The notes below the pieces were generated by a model. That model was not told the DNA's origin, ran no database searches, and saw only the letters and a program-made list of their open reading frames with translations. Shown in pieces: positions 8,935 to 17,288 of a stretch of 64,000 nucleotides of DNA; within the stretch, counting starts at the first letter, position 1; every line of letters starts with the position of its first letter. The position numbers were made by a program, and so were the translations under genes. This stretch comes from Proteobacteria bacterium SG_bin9. GTDB taxonomy: Bacteria > Pseudomonadota > Alphaproteobacteria > Rhizobiales > Xanthobacteraceae. The stretch spans positions 1 through 64,000 of the forward strand of contig LWDM01000053.1 in the NCBI GenBank assembly GCA_002083525.1. The letters are read 5' to 3'.

Positions 8935-9663
8935 CTACCAGCTTTCAAGCCAGGGCCGCAGATCCATCTCGTGCGTCCAGGCGTTGCGCGGCTGCTTGTG
9001 CAAGAGCCAGTAGTTCTCGGCGATCGCTTCCGGATCGAGAATGCCGTCCTTCGATTTCAGCGCGGCGCGGTCCGGGAAGTTTTCGCGAATCCAGGCCGTA
9101 TCGATGGCGCCGTCGACCACCACGTGCGCGACGTGAATGCCCTCCGGACCGAGCTCTTTCGCCATGCATTGCGCCAGCGAGCGCAGCGCATGCTTGGCAC
9201 CTGAAAACGCCGAGAAACCGGTACGGCCGCGCATGCTGGCGGAAGCGCCGGTGAACAGGATCGTGCCCCGCCCGCGCGGCACCATCACCTTCGCCGCCTC
9301 ACGCCCGGTGAGGAAGCCGGAGAAGCACGCCATTTCCCAGACCTTGAAGTAGACGCGGCTCGTGGTCTCGCGGATCGGGAAATTGACGTTGGCGCCAATG
9401 TTGAAGACGGCGACTTCCAGCTCGCCGACCTCGCGCTCGATGGTCTCGATCAGCGCGACCATCTCCTCTTCCTTGCGCGCATCGACGCCGAACGCACGGC
9501 ATTGGCCGCCTTCGCTTTCGATCTTGCTGACGAGATCAGCGAGTTTGTCCGCATGCCGCCGCACCACGCAGGCGACGTAGCCCCCACGCGCGAAGCGGCG
9601 CGCGATCGCGCCGCCGGTGGCGTCGCCTGCCCCAATGATCAAGGCTGCTTTGGCTTTCGGCAT
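8935..9663 (-). CDS. Atypical SDR-family protein lacking the catalytic tyrosine
   Basis: This 242-residue Rossmann protein has a changed glycine loop GAGDATGG at residues 11-18. In the active-site helix the usual YxxxK reads FSGAK: Phe153 replaces the tyrosine, while Lys157 and a serine near 141 remain. The rest of the core is conserved (LAQCMAKELGPEGIHVAHVV). Relatives with the same substitution appear among rhizobial proteins as far as I recall, so it is probably not a sequencing error. The start at 9663 follows CGGAGGAACCGCCC. It may bind NAD(P) without classical chemistry, or use another acid; its function is not known. Confidence 0.85.
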   Translation of the reverse strand: MPKAKAALIIGAGDATGGAIARRFARGGYVACVVRRHADKLADLVSKIESEGGQCRAFGVDARKEEEMVALIETIEREVGELEVAVFNIGANVNFPIRETTSRVYFKVWEMACFSGFLTGREAAKVMVPRGRGTILFTGASASMRGRTGFSAFSGAKHALRSLAQCMAKELGPEGIHVAHVVVDGAIDTAWIRENFPDRAALKSKDGILDPEAIAENYWLLHKQPRNAWTHEMDLRPWLESW

Positions 9664-9735
9664 GGGCGGTTCCTCCGGACGCACGTGTTCTTAAATGACG
9701 ATCGTCATTGAACACAGCCGCCGCGCCGAATGCAA

Positions 9736-11259
9736 CTACATCGTTGCGCCGATCACCCATGGCGCGAATTCCGCGCCGCCGAAATCGAAGCTCTCGCTCT
9801 TGGTCGGCTCGCCGGAGGCCGTGCGCAGGATCAGCTCGAAAATGCGCTGGCCGCACTCCTGCACGGTTTCGGAACCGTCGAGGATGGTGCCGCAGTTCAC
9901 GTCCATGTCGTCTTCCATGCGCGTGAACATCGGCGTGTTGGTCGCGAGCTTGATCGACGGCGATGGCTTGCAGCCGAACACGCTGCCGCGCCCGGTCGTG
10001 AAGCAGACGAGATTCGCGCCGCCCGCCACCTGCCCGGTCGCCGCCACCGGATCGAAGCCCGGCGTGTCCATAAAGACGAAGCCCTTCGCCTTCACCTCTT
10101 CGGCGTACTGCACGACGTCGACGAGATTGGTGCTCCCGGCTTTCGCCATCGCACCGAGCGACTTTTCGAGAATGGTCGTGAGACCGCCGGCCTTGTTGCC
10201 GGGGCTCGGGTTGGAATCCATCTCCGCACCTTCGCGCTCGGTGTATTCCTCCCACCAGCGCATCAGCGCAACGAGCTTTTCGCCGACCTCGCGGCTCACC
10301 GCGCGGCGCGTCAGCAGATGTTCGGCGCCATAGGTTTCCGGCGTTTCGGACAAGATCACGGTGCCGCCGTGGCGAACGATGAGATCGCTCGCGGCGCCGA
10401 GCGCCGGATTGGCGGAGACGCCCGAGTAACCATCCGAACCGCCGCACTGGAGCGCGACCATCAGCTCGCTCGCAGGCACCGTCTCGCGCTTGACCTTGTT
10501 GGAATCCGCGAGCACTTCCTTCACGAAGGCGATCGCCTTCTCGACCGTCTTGCGCGAACCGCCGACATCCTGAATGTCCATGGCGCGCAAACGGCCCGCA
10601 AGCTTCTGCTCTTCGAGGAAACCGCCGATCTGGTTCATCTCGCAGCCAAGGCCGAGCACGATCACGTGTGAGAAGTTCACGTGCCGCGCGAAGCCGCCGA
10701 GCGTCCGGCGCAGCAGCCGCAGCGGCTCGTGCTGCGTCATGCCACAGCCGGTCTTGTGGGTCAGCGCGACGACGCCGTCGACATTCGGATAGTCGGCGAG
10801 CGGATCGTGGCCGGTGAACGGATTGCGCTTGAACACGTCGGCAACGACCTGTGCGACATGCGCGCTGCAGTTCACGCTGGTGAGAATTCCGATGTAGTTG
10901 CGGGTCGCCACGCGGCCGTCCGGACGGCGGATGCCCTGAAACGTCGCCGGCAGATCGAAGTTCGGCGTCGGCTTCACGTCGACGCCGTAGGCGTAGTCCT
11001 TCGAGAAATCGCCCATGCCGCAGTTCTGCGTGTGCACGTGCTGGCCCGGTGCAATCGGCTGCGTGGCGAAGCCGATGATCTGGCCGTAGCGGTGGATCGG
11101 TTCACCCGTTGCGATCGGCTTCACGGCCACCTTGTGGCCCGCCGGAATCCGGTCGGTGGCAGTGAGATTGCCCTCGACCGGCGCTCCCGGGAGAAGTGTC
11201 GCGCGCGCGATCACCACGCTATCGTCGGCATGAAGCCGGATCACTGCAGATGGAGCCAT
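9736..11259 (-). CDS. UxaA-family altronate/galactarate-type dehydratase
   Basis: This 507-residue protein joins an N-terminal SAF domain (about residues 1-90, starting APSAVIRLHADD) to a UxaA/GarD catalytic domain that includes KTGCGM, GLGCEMNQIGG and LQCGGSDGYSG. The family dehydrates altronate, galactarate or related sugar acids with a metal cofactor, and the length is close to E. coli UxaA. The start at 11259 has AGAGG spaced five bases upstream; a longer frame to 11334 exists. Together with the two IlvD-type enzymes this is the third acid-sugar dehydratase in the cluster. Confidence 0.9.
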   Translation of the reverse strand: MAPSAVIRLHADDSVVIARATLLPGAPVEGNLTATDRIPAGHKVAVKPIATGEPIHRYGQIIGFATQPIAPGQHVHTQNCGMGDFSKDYAYGVDVKPTPNFDLPATFQGIRRPDGRVATRNYIGILTSVNCSAHVAQVVADVFKRNPFTGHDPLADYPNVDGVVALTHKTGCGMTQHEPLRLLRRTLGGFARHVNFSHVIVLGLGCEMNQIGGFLEEQKLAGRLRAMDIQDVGGSRKTVEKAIAFVKEVLADSNKVKRETVPASELMVALQCGGSDGYSGVSANPALGAASDLIVRHGGTVILSETPETYGAEHLLTRRAVSREVGEKLVALMRWWEEYTEREGAEMDSNPSPGNKAGGLTTILEKSLGAMAKAGSTNLVDVVQYAEEVKAKGFVFMDTPGFDPVAATGQVAGGANLVCFTTGRGSVFGCKPSPSIKLATNTPMFTRMEDDMDVNCGTILDGSETVQECGQRIFELILRTASGEPTKSESFDFGGAEFAPWVIGATM

Positions 11260-11349
11260 GCCAACCTCTACGATCTTGTCCCGGACGCGATGCAGCGTAG
11301 CACGATGCATCGCAGAGCCGGGACCGTAACACATTCAGCAGCTGGAACG

Positions 11350-11397
11350 GCCCCGGATCAGCAGCGCACCGCTCTCGCGCTGCGCCGCGTCCGGGGC
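11350..11397. repeat. REP-like intergenic palindrome
   Basis: The outer arms GCCCCGGA (11350-11357) and TCCGGGGC (11390-11397) are exact complements, and the inner segments GCAGCGCA and TGCGCCGC also pair with one mismatch. The hairpin lies just downstream of the HpcH-family aldolase gene start-to-stop block, in the gap before the UxaA gene. It looks like the short palindromic repeats common in Bradyrhizobium-type genomes and could also stabilise or end transcripts. Confidence 0.55.
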
Positions 11398-11405
11398 AAG
11401 AACTC

Positions 11406-12182
11406 TTAAGCCTTGCCGCCCGAACCCTTGCGGGTTTCGTTGACGTGATGCCGCGCCGACATCGACAGCAGGCCGCTGTCATTGAGCAGCGTCACCAGCT
11501 TGAAGCCCATGTTGATGTTGCGCACCGCGCCTTCCCAGCCCGAGCAGTGGATGCCCGGATAGATCTTGCGCTTCTCGCACTCCTTGATGAGCTTCTCGTA
11601 GATCTTGATGATCTCCGGCTCCTCGCGATCGAGCTTCGGCACGAGTCCGTAGGAGAAGCCGAGGTCTGACGGGCCGACATAAACGCCCGAGATGCCTTCG
11701 ACATCGAGGATCGCTTCCATGTTCTCGACCGCGGTGCGCGTCTCGAGCATCGGAATGCACAGCGTTTCGGCGTTCGCCGTCTTCTGATAGTCGCTCGCCA
11801 CCCCGTAGGTGATCATGCGGATCGGACCGTTGCTGCGCGTTCCGCGCGGCGGATATTTGCTGAACTGAACGAAGTCTTCCGCTTCTTTCTTGGTGTTGAC
11901 CATCGGGCAGATGACGCCCATGGCGCCGCCGTCGAGCACCTTGCCGATGATGCCGGGCTCATTCCACGGCACGCGTACCATCGGCGTCACCGGATGTTTG
12001 CCCATCGCCTGGAAGCACTCGACCATCGACATGTAATCCTGCACGCCGTGTTGCATGTCGACGGTGACGCTGTCGAAACCGCAGCCCGCCATCGTTTCGG
12101 CCGAGAAGCCTGACGGAATGGCGAGCCACCCGTTGACCACCACCTTGCCCGACGCCCAGATTTCCTTGACCTTGTTTGCCAT
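11406..12182 (-). CDS. HpcH/HpaI-family 2-keto-3-deoxy acid aldolase
   Basis: This 258-residue class II aldolase has the active-site histidine in VTVDMQHG, the arginine of PPRGTRS, and metal ligands in PMLET and GPSDL. Such enzymes cleave 2-keto-3-deoxy acids or 4-hydroxy-2-oxo acids to pyruvate plus an aldehyde (compare RhmA, GarL). The start ATG at 12182 gives a family-length product. It neighbours sugar-acid dehydratases and a second, DapA-type aldolase, so it most likely performs the carbon-carbon cleavage of one branch of this pathway. Regulation is not visible beyond its place in a minus-strand gene series. Confidence 0.9.
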   Translation of the reverse strand: MANKVKEIWASGKVVVNGWLAIPSGFSAETMAGCGFDSVTVDMQHGVQDYMSMVECFQAMGKHPVTPMVRVPWNEPGIIGKVLDGGAMGVICPMVNTKKEAEDFVQFSKYPPRGTRSNGPIRMITYGVASDYQKTANAETLCIPMLETRTAVENMEAILDVEGISGVYVGPSDLGFSYGLVPKLDREEPEIIKIYEKLIKECEKRKIYPGIHCSGWEGAVRNINMGFKLVTLLNDSGLLSMSARHHVNETRKGSGGKA

Positions 12183-12217
12183 CGTCAGTCCTTGTTGCTT
12201 CCCATCATGTTCGTTGT

Positions 12218-13300
12218 TCAGGCGCGTGCGTCTGCAATCGCCGTGTCGTTGATTCCGAGCGAGCGCGCGGTGACCGCAATGCTCTCCCAGGTGTCGTCGG
12301 AGAGCGGAATGCCGTTCGCAGTGCGCTCGGCGCGCATCTTTGCTTCGGGCTCGCCCGGCACCAGCACGGCATCGTGGCCGGCGGCGCGCTTGGTGTCCTT
12401 CACGTACGCGATGTAGCGCGCGGTCTCCGTGTCGAAGAACTCGGCGGAGTCGAGCCGCTCCGGATCGATGTAGAACGACAGCGAGCCGTTCGAGAACTTG
12501 CGGCCGGCCGACGTCGCGCCGTTGCCGGTGAGCGCACCGCCGAGCAGCTCGCACATCAGCGCCAGACCCGAACCCTTGTGTTCGCCGAAGGCGCGGATTG
12601 CGCCCTTACCCTGCGAGTGATCGCGCACGCCTTCCGGCGTATACTCGCCGTAGAGCAGATGCGGATCCTCGCTGGGGCCATCGGGTCCGATCAGCGCGCC
12701 TTCCGGCAGTTTCTTGCCGCCGCGGCTTGCCACCAGCACCTTGCCTTCGGCCACATGCGAGGTCGCGAAGTCGAGCACCACCGGCGGCGCGTTCTTGCGT
12801 GGCACGCCGACGCAATACGGAGCTGTCGAGAAACGGCGCTCGACCCCGCCGAACGGCGCGACGAGGATCGAGCCGGCCGCGTTGACGAAATGCACCGACA
12901 CGATGCCTTCCGCCGCCGCCATCTCGGCCCAGTCGCCGACGCGGCCGATGTGACCGGTGTTGCGCACGGCGACCGCCGCAAGACCATTCTCCTTGGCCTT
13001 CCTGATGCCGATCGCGACCGCCTGCGGCCCGACCGTCTGGCCGAAGCCGTATTGTCCATCGACAACGGTCAGTGACGGCGTATCGACCGTGAGCTTGATC
13101 TTCTGGTCGGGAACGATGGAGCCGTCCTTCACCCAGTTGACGTAGCGCGGCACACGAATGACGCCATGGCTGTCATGGCCGGTGAGATTGGCGGTCGTGA
13201 GATACATCGCGATGCGCGCGGCTTCGGCCTTCGAGGACCCGGATCGCACGAAAATGTCGGTCACGAACGCAATCAGTTTCTGGACTTGGACGGTCACCAT
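12218..13300 (-). CDS. Ldh2-family (malate/L-lactate/ureidoglycolate-type) dehydrogenase
   Basis: This 360-residue protein belongs to the non-Rossmann malate/lactate dehydrogenase superfamily. Diagnostic blocks are GHDSHGVIRVPRY near residue 40, NTGHIGRVGDWAEMAA near 114 and GEHKGSGLALMCE near 240. Members reduce 2-oxoacids such as pyruvate, 2,3-diketogulonate or pyrroline carboxylate with NAD(P)H. It lies 35 bases upstream of the HpcH aldolase on the same strand, so it may act on a 2-oxo product or on a keto-aldonate intermediate. Substrate not determined. Confidence 0.88.
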   Translation of the reverse strand: MVTVQVQKLIAFVTDIFVRSGSSKAEAARIAMYLTTANLTGHDSHGVIRVPRYVNWVKDGSIVPDQKIKLTVDTPSLTVVDGQYGFGQTVGPQAVAIGIRKAKENGLAAVAVRNTGHIGRVGDWAEMAAAEGIVSVHFVNAAGSILVAPFGGVERRFSTAPYCVGVPRKNAPPVVLDFATSHVAEGKVLVASRGGKKLPEGALIGPDGPSEDPHLLYGEYTPEGVRDHSQGKGAIRAFGEHKGSGLALMCELLGGALTGNGATSAGRKFSNGSLSFYIDPERLDSAEFFDTETARYIAYVKDTKRAAGHDAVLVPGEPEAKMRAERTANGIPLSDDTWESIAVTARSLGINDTAIADARA

Positions 13301-13473
13301 GGTCGGGAATTCACCTCACATTGATCGCTTCGGGCGGCGTGCGATCATGTTGTTGTTTTTCGTTCGGCGGGCGGATTTTCGGATCCTGAAGTTGTCAGTT
13401 GTCAGACAAGTTGCCTGAAAAAGCCAGCCCCTGTCCACGCCCCAATCCGCATCATGTTGCTGCGTTGCAGTAG

Positions 13474-14355
13474 CTAGAGCGCACCCATGTCGCGCAGCGT
13501 ATTTTCAACGACTTTTCGCTCGTCCGCCGTCAGCGCGGCCTGCGGCGGCAGCGGGTCGCCGACGTCGTACCCCTGAATTTGCAGACCAGCCTTGATGCAC
13601 GCAGCGAGATTGAAGCGCGCGAAAGCTTCGTTGATGCGCCAGAGCTTGCGCTGAAGCTCCATGGCCTCGTCCCAGCGCTTCTCGCGGCAGAGGTCGTAGA
13701 GCGCGACACTCTGGCGCGGAATGATGCACGCGGGCCCGGCAAGCCACCCGGCCCCGCCAATCATCATCACCGCGACCGGGATATGCGACGAGGCGGAAAA
13801 CACATCGATGTCGCCGCCCGAGCGATTGATGATCGACAGCAGACGGCCGGTATTGGTGGACGCATCCTTCACGAAAACGATGCGCGGATGTTTGGCGAGG
13901 CGCGCAATCACATCGAGCGACAGATCCGAGCGCTGGAACTGCGGATTGGTGTAGAGGCCGACCGGAATGTCGACGGCGTCGGCGATGGCGCGGAAGTACG
14001 CCTCGACACCGTCGTCCTTGACGGGGAAGTACGCCTCCAGGATTGCGAGGATGCCATCGGCGCCGGCCTTCTGATACGCGACGGCCTGCGCCACCGCGTC
14101 GGCCGTGTTGGCCGAGGCGACGCCGGCGACCACCGGCACCCGGCGCTGTGTGGCTTCGATGGTCGCAGCGACCACCGTGGCCCGCTGCTCGCGATCGAGA
14201 TAGGCGAACTCGCCGGTCGAGCCGAGCGGCGTCAGGCCATGCACGCCAGCTTTGATCAGGTCGTCGCAGAGGCGGCCGAGCACCGCGGTCTTGACCTTGC
14301 CGGCGGCATCCACCGGCGACACCAGATAGGGAAAAACGCCTCGATATTTGGTCAT
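13474..14355 (-). CDS. DapA-family (dihydrodipicolinate synthase/N-acetylneuraminate lyase-like) aldolase or dehydratase
   Basis: This is a 293-residue class I Schiff-base enzyme. The family motif GSTGEFAYL is near residue 45, the helper tyrosine is in GLYTNPQ, and the Schiff-base lysine is in IVFVKDAS. Members include 2-keto-3-deoxygluconate aldolase and 5-keto-4-deoxyglucarate dehydratase as well as biosynthetic DapA. The catabolic setting points to a keto-deoxy sugar acid as substrate. The ATG at 14355 gives a typical length but lacks a clear ribosome site; an in-frame TTG at 14403 would add 16 residues. Confidence 0.87.
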   Translation of the reverse strand: MTKYRGVFPYLVSPVDAAGKVKTAVLGRLCDDLIKAGVHGLTPLGSTGEFAYLDREQRATVVAATIEATQRRVPVVAGVASANTADAVAQAVAYQKAGADGILAILEAYFPVKDDGVEAYFRAIADAVDIPVGLYTNPQFQRSDLSLDVIARLAKHPRIVFVKDASTNTGRLLSIINRSGGDIDVFSASSHIPVAVMMIGGAGWLAGPACIIPRQSVALYDLCREKRWDEAMELQRKLWRINEAFARFNLAACIKAGLQIQGYDVGDPLPPQAALTADERKVVENTLRDMGAL

Positions 14356-14601
14356 TCGGGTTGGGGCCGCTGTGCTTGTTTTTGAGAATTCTTCGGCGGT
14401 CAACCTACAGCCCTGGGTGGCGCAGAAAAGCCACTCCCGCCCTGCGAATTAGGCCTAACGCTCAGAATCAGCTGAAATTTAAGGAAAATCCGACTAAAAA
14501 GACCGCTCAGCGGCGGGGTCTGATTCGGAAAACTCCCTTGGCTCACAATTAAGTTATTGGAACCAAAGGATTTTAAGGAACTTATCCCATGCACGGTTTT
14601 T

Positions 14602-14624
14602 ACCATATTGCATCGCAATATGGT
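14602..14624. promoter_or_regulatory. Perfect inverted repeat upstream of the small exported protein gene
   Basis: ACCATATTGC and GCAATATGGT are exact complements separated by three bases, giving a 23-base AT-rich dyad that ends 57 bases before the ATG at 14682. It could be an operator or a leader hairpin. There is no T-tract, so a terminator is unlikely. The surrounding stretch 14356-14681 holds no convincing coding frame and is AT-richer than the rest of the window. Confidence 0.5.
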
Positions 14625-14681
14625 CACATTTCCGAAACATAAGCCGCCTCATCACACACATCGATCAGGGGACACTGATTC

Positions 14682-15023
14682 ATGCGCTCTGTTCGCGCCC
14701 TCGCGCTCATTTTTGCCTCGCTGTCCGCAGTTGCTGCGGCTCCCGCCGCCGCGTCCGAGTATGACGGCCTTTGGACCGTGACCATCATCACGAAGAACGG
14801 CACCTGCGACCCGACGCTGACGGTCCCCGTCAACATTGTCGACGGCAAGGTCTCGGCCGCCCAGGGTCTGTCGGGCAGCGTCAATTCGTCGGGCATGGTC
14901 CGCGTCTCGATCAACGGCGCCCAGGCGAACGGCACCATGAGCGGCAAGACCGTGTCCGGTAAGTGGAACGGCGCATCGGGCGGCATCGCCTGCTCGGGCC
15001 GCTGGGAAGCCGCCAAGCAGTAA
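14682..15023 (+). CDS. Small exported hypothetical protein
   Basis: This 113-residue protein begins with a clear Sec signal peptide (MRSVRALALIFASLSAVAAA, predicted cleavage near PAAAS). The mature part is about 88 residues of beta-rich sequence with many Gly, Ser and Thr and two cysteines (GTCD, IACSGRW) that could form a disulfide. No transmembrane segment follows. A ribosome site CAGGGGA precedes the ATG. It stands alone, with an AT-rich dyad upstream and a repeat plus a strong terminator downstream. I do not recognise a function; location in the periplasm or outside the cell is inferred. Confidence 0.85.
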   Translation: MRSVRALALIFASLSAVAAAPAAASEYDGLWTVTIITKNGTCDPTLTVPVNIVDGKVSAAQGLSGSVNSSGMVRVSINGAQANGTMSGKTVSGKWNGASGGIACSGRWEAAKQ

Positions 15024-15038
15024 GTGGCGTTGCGTTTC

Positions 15039-15083
15039 GCATGATCCGGAAAAGTGGGTACCGGTTTTCCGATCCGATCATGC
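15039..15083. repeat. Palindromic intergenic repeat, copy 1
   Basis: The arms GCATGATC (15039-15046) and GATCATGC (15076-15083) pair, with inner GGAAAA and TTTTCC. The 19-base core AAAAGTGGGTACCGGTTTT at 15050-15068 recurs exactly, inverted, at 40015-40033. The type is familiar from Bradyrhizobium-like genomes. Confidence 0.7.
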
Positions 15084-15110
15084 GCAAAAAGTAGCGAGTT
15101 TGTTCGCGTC

Positions 15111-15138
15111 AAAACCCCCGGCTCGGCCGGGGGTTTTT
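15111..15138 (+). terminator. Rho-independent terminator
   Basis: An 8-bp stem CCCCCGGC/GCCGGGGG with loop TCG is followed by TTTTT and preceded by AAAA, so it can act in both directions. It ends the transcript of the small exported protein gene and lies before the CoA-transferase gene. Confidence 0.85.
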
Positions 15139-15251
15139 GTTTGCGCCGCGGAATGCGAAGTGTTGCACGGCAGACGCGCGCGTTTTGCGGCTGACAAGCG
15201 CTGCGATTTCGGGAATGGTCGCGCCCGAAAATTCGCCGGAGTTACAGACGA

Positions 15252-16448
15252 ATGCCTGCCCCGCGCGCTTCAACCGCCCTGTCGCGCTTCACTGTTCTCG
15301 ACCTGACCCGCATCCGCTCCGGCCCGACCGCTGTGCGGCAACTCGCCGACTGGGGCGCGAACGTCATCAAGATCGAACCGCCGGCCAGCGCCGGCGATGA
15401 CGGCAGCCCGGGCGGCGGCTCGCGCGATGGCTCCGATTTCCAAAATCTCCATCGCAACAAACGCGGCATCACGCTCGATCTCAAAAATCCGAAAGGGCTC
15501 GCGGTCTTCAAGACGCTGGCTGCGAAGGCTGATGTCGTGGTCGAGAATTTCCGGCCCGACGTGAAGAACAGGCTCGGTATCGATTACGAGAGCCTGAAGG
15601 CGATCAATCCGCGCATCGTCTACGCCAGCATCTCCGGCTTCGGTCAGGACGGTCCCTACGCCAAACGCCCCGGCTTCGATCAGATCGCGCAGGGCATGGG
15701 CGGGCTGATGTCAATCACCGGCCTGCCCGGCCAGGGTCCGGTGCGCGTCGGCATTCCCGTCGCCGATCTCAGCGCCGGCTTGTTCTGCGCCATGGGCATC
15801 ATGACCGCGCTGCTCGAGCGCGAAGTGTCCGGCGAAGGCCAGTGGGTGCAAACCTCGCTGTTGCAGGCGCAGATCTTCATGCTCGACTTTCAGGCCGCGC
15901 GCTGGCTGGTCGAGAAGGACGTGCCGAAGCAGGCCGGCAACAATCATCCGACCGCGATTCCGACCGGCGTGTTCAAGACATCCGACGGCCACATCAACAT
16001 CGCCACCACCGGCGGAAAAATCTGGGAGCGTTTCGCTCACGCGATCGAAGCGCCGGAACTGTTGCAGCACGCGGACTACACAACGGCAAAAGGCCGCTCG
16101 CAAAACCGCAACGCGCTGAACGCGGCCATCGAGCAGGCAACGCTACGCAAGACCTGCGCAGAATGGATTCGCATTCTCAACGACGCCGGTGTGCCCTGCG
16201 GCCCGATCTACGCGATGGACGAGGTCTTTGCCGACGAGCAGGTGAAGCACCTGAAAATGGCCAAGGACCTGCCGCCGAACGGACCAGCGCGGCAACTGGT
16301 CGGGCAGCCGTTTTCGCTGTCGCGCACGCCGAGCGAATTCGTGGCGCGGCCGCCGAAAATGGGCGAACAGACCGATGAAGTGCTCGCGGAATTCGGATTC
16401 CGCGGCGACGAGATCGCCGCGCTGAAGCAAGACAAAGTTATCGATTAA
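15252..16448 (+). CDS. Class III CoA-transferase (CaiB/BaiF family)
   Basis: This 398-residue protein has the family-III CoA-transferase fold signals: VLDLTRIRSGP at the N terminus, KIEPPASAG, NKRGITLDLKNPKG near residue 69, and the nucleophilic aspartate candidate Asp172 in GIPVADLSAG. These enzymes move CoA between carboxylic acids in the cytoplasm, forming the acyl-CoA for further breakdown. Twelve bases after its stop comes a crotonase-fold gene on the same strand, suggesting a two-step acyl-CoA route. The donor and acceptor acids cannot be named. The start follows GGAGTTACAGACG. Confidence 0.9.
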   Translation: MPAPRASTALSRFTVLDLTRIRSGPTAVRQLADWGANVIKIEPPASAGDDGSPGGGSRDGSDFQNLHRNKRGITLDLKNPKGLAVFKTLAAKADVVVENFRPDVKNRLGIDYESLKAINPRIVYASISGFGQDGPYAKRPGFDQIAQGMGGLMSITGLPGQGPVRVGIPVADLSAGLFCAMGIMTALLEREVSGEGQWVQTSLLQAQIFMLDFQAARWLVEKDVPKQAGNNHPTAIPTGVFKTSDGHINIATTGGKIWERFAHAIEAPELLQHADYTTAKGRSQNRNALNAAIEQATLRKTCAEWIRILNDAGVPCGPIYAMDEVFADEQVKHLKMAKDLPPNGPARQLVGQPFSLSRTPSEFVARPPKMGEQTDEVLAEFGFRGDEIAALKQDKVID

Positions 16449-16460
16449 CAGGAAGCGACC

Positions 16461-17252
16461 ATGACCAAGACCGACAAGATGCTCTCCAAGAAGGACGGGC
16501 ACCTCGGATACATCATCTTCAATAACCCCGAGCGCCATAACGCGGTCTCGCTGGAAATGTGGGAAGCCTGCGGCGACCTCATCAACCAGTTCGAGAAGGA
16601 CAAGGACGTGCGCGTGGTGATCATCACCGGCGCGGGCGACAAGGCCTTCGTCTCCGGCGCGGATATCTCGAAGTTCGAGGAAGAGCGGTCGTCGCAAGCC
16701 GCGGTCGAGCGCTACAACAAGGCCGTCGATCACGGCTACGGCGCGGTCGCGAAATTCTCCAAGCCGACGATCGCGATGATCCGCGGCTACTGCATCGGCG
16801 GCGGCATGGGGCTCGCCACCTGCTGCGACATCCGCATCTGCTCCGACAACTCGAAGTTCGGCGTTCCAGCGGCGAAGCTCGGCCTCGGCTACAGCTATCC
16901 GGGCGTGAAGCGTTTGGCCGACATCGTCGGGCCGTCGTTCACCAAGGAAATCTTCTACACCGCGCGCCAGTTCGATGCCGAGGAAGCGCGCATCATGGGT
17001 CTCGTCAATCGCGTCGTTCCGTCTGCGCAACTCGAAACCTATGTGCGCGACTACGCCAACGTCATCGCCGGCAACGCCCCGATGACGGTCGACTCGATCA
17101 AGCTGATCACCAACGAAATCTACAAGGACGAGAGCCGCCGCAACATGAAGGCCTGCGACGACGCGGTCGCCGCCTGCTTCGCGTCCAACGACTACAAGGA
17201 AGGCCGCGCCGCGTTCATGGCAAAGCGCAAGCCGGCGTTCACCGGCAGCTGA
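16461..17252 (+). CDS. Crotonase-superfamily (enoyl-CoA hydratase-like) protein lacking both catalytic glutamates
   Basis: This 263-residue protein has the crotonase fold: the oxyanion-hole segment GADISKFEE near residue 70 and RGYCIGGGMGLATCCD near 108-123. Aligned to rat enoyl-CoA hydratase, the positions of Glu144 and Glu164 read Gly (in GGGMGLA) and Ala (in FGVPAAKLG). It is therefore unlikely to be an ordinary hydratase, although isomerase, hydrolase or decarboxylase chemistry stays possible in this superfamily. It follows the CoA-transferase by 12 bases and precedes an amidase by 36 bases, so the three may form one operon. Confidence 0.87.
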   Translation: MTKTDKMLSKKDGHLGYIIFNNPERHNAVSLEMWEACGDLINQFEKDKDVRVVIITGAGDKAFVSGADISKFEEERSSQAAVERYNKAVDHGYGAVAKFSKPTIAMIRGYCIGGGMGLATCCDIRICSDNSKFGVPAAKLGLGYSYPGVKRLADIVGPSFTKEIFYTARQFDAEEARIMGLVNRVVPSAQLETYVRDYANVIAGNAPMTVDSIKLITNEIYKDESRRNMKACDDAVAACFASNDYKEGRAAFMAKRKPAFTGS

Positions 17253-17288
17253 GCGGCAAGCGCAATTGCTAAGTCTGGGGAAGCTGTA

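Noticed and set aside
13301..13473. Possible small gene between the Ldh2-type and DapA-type genes
   Set aside because: No frame with a ribosome site or recognisable composition; treated as leader sequence.
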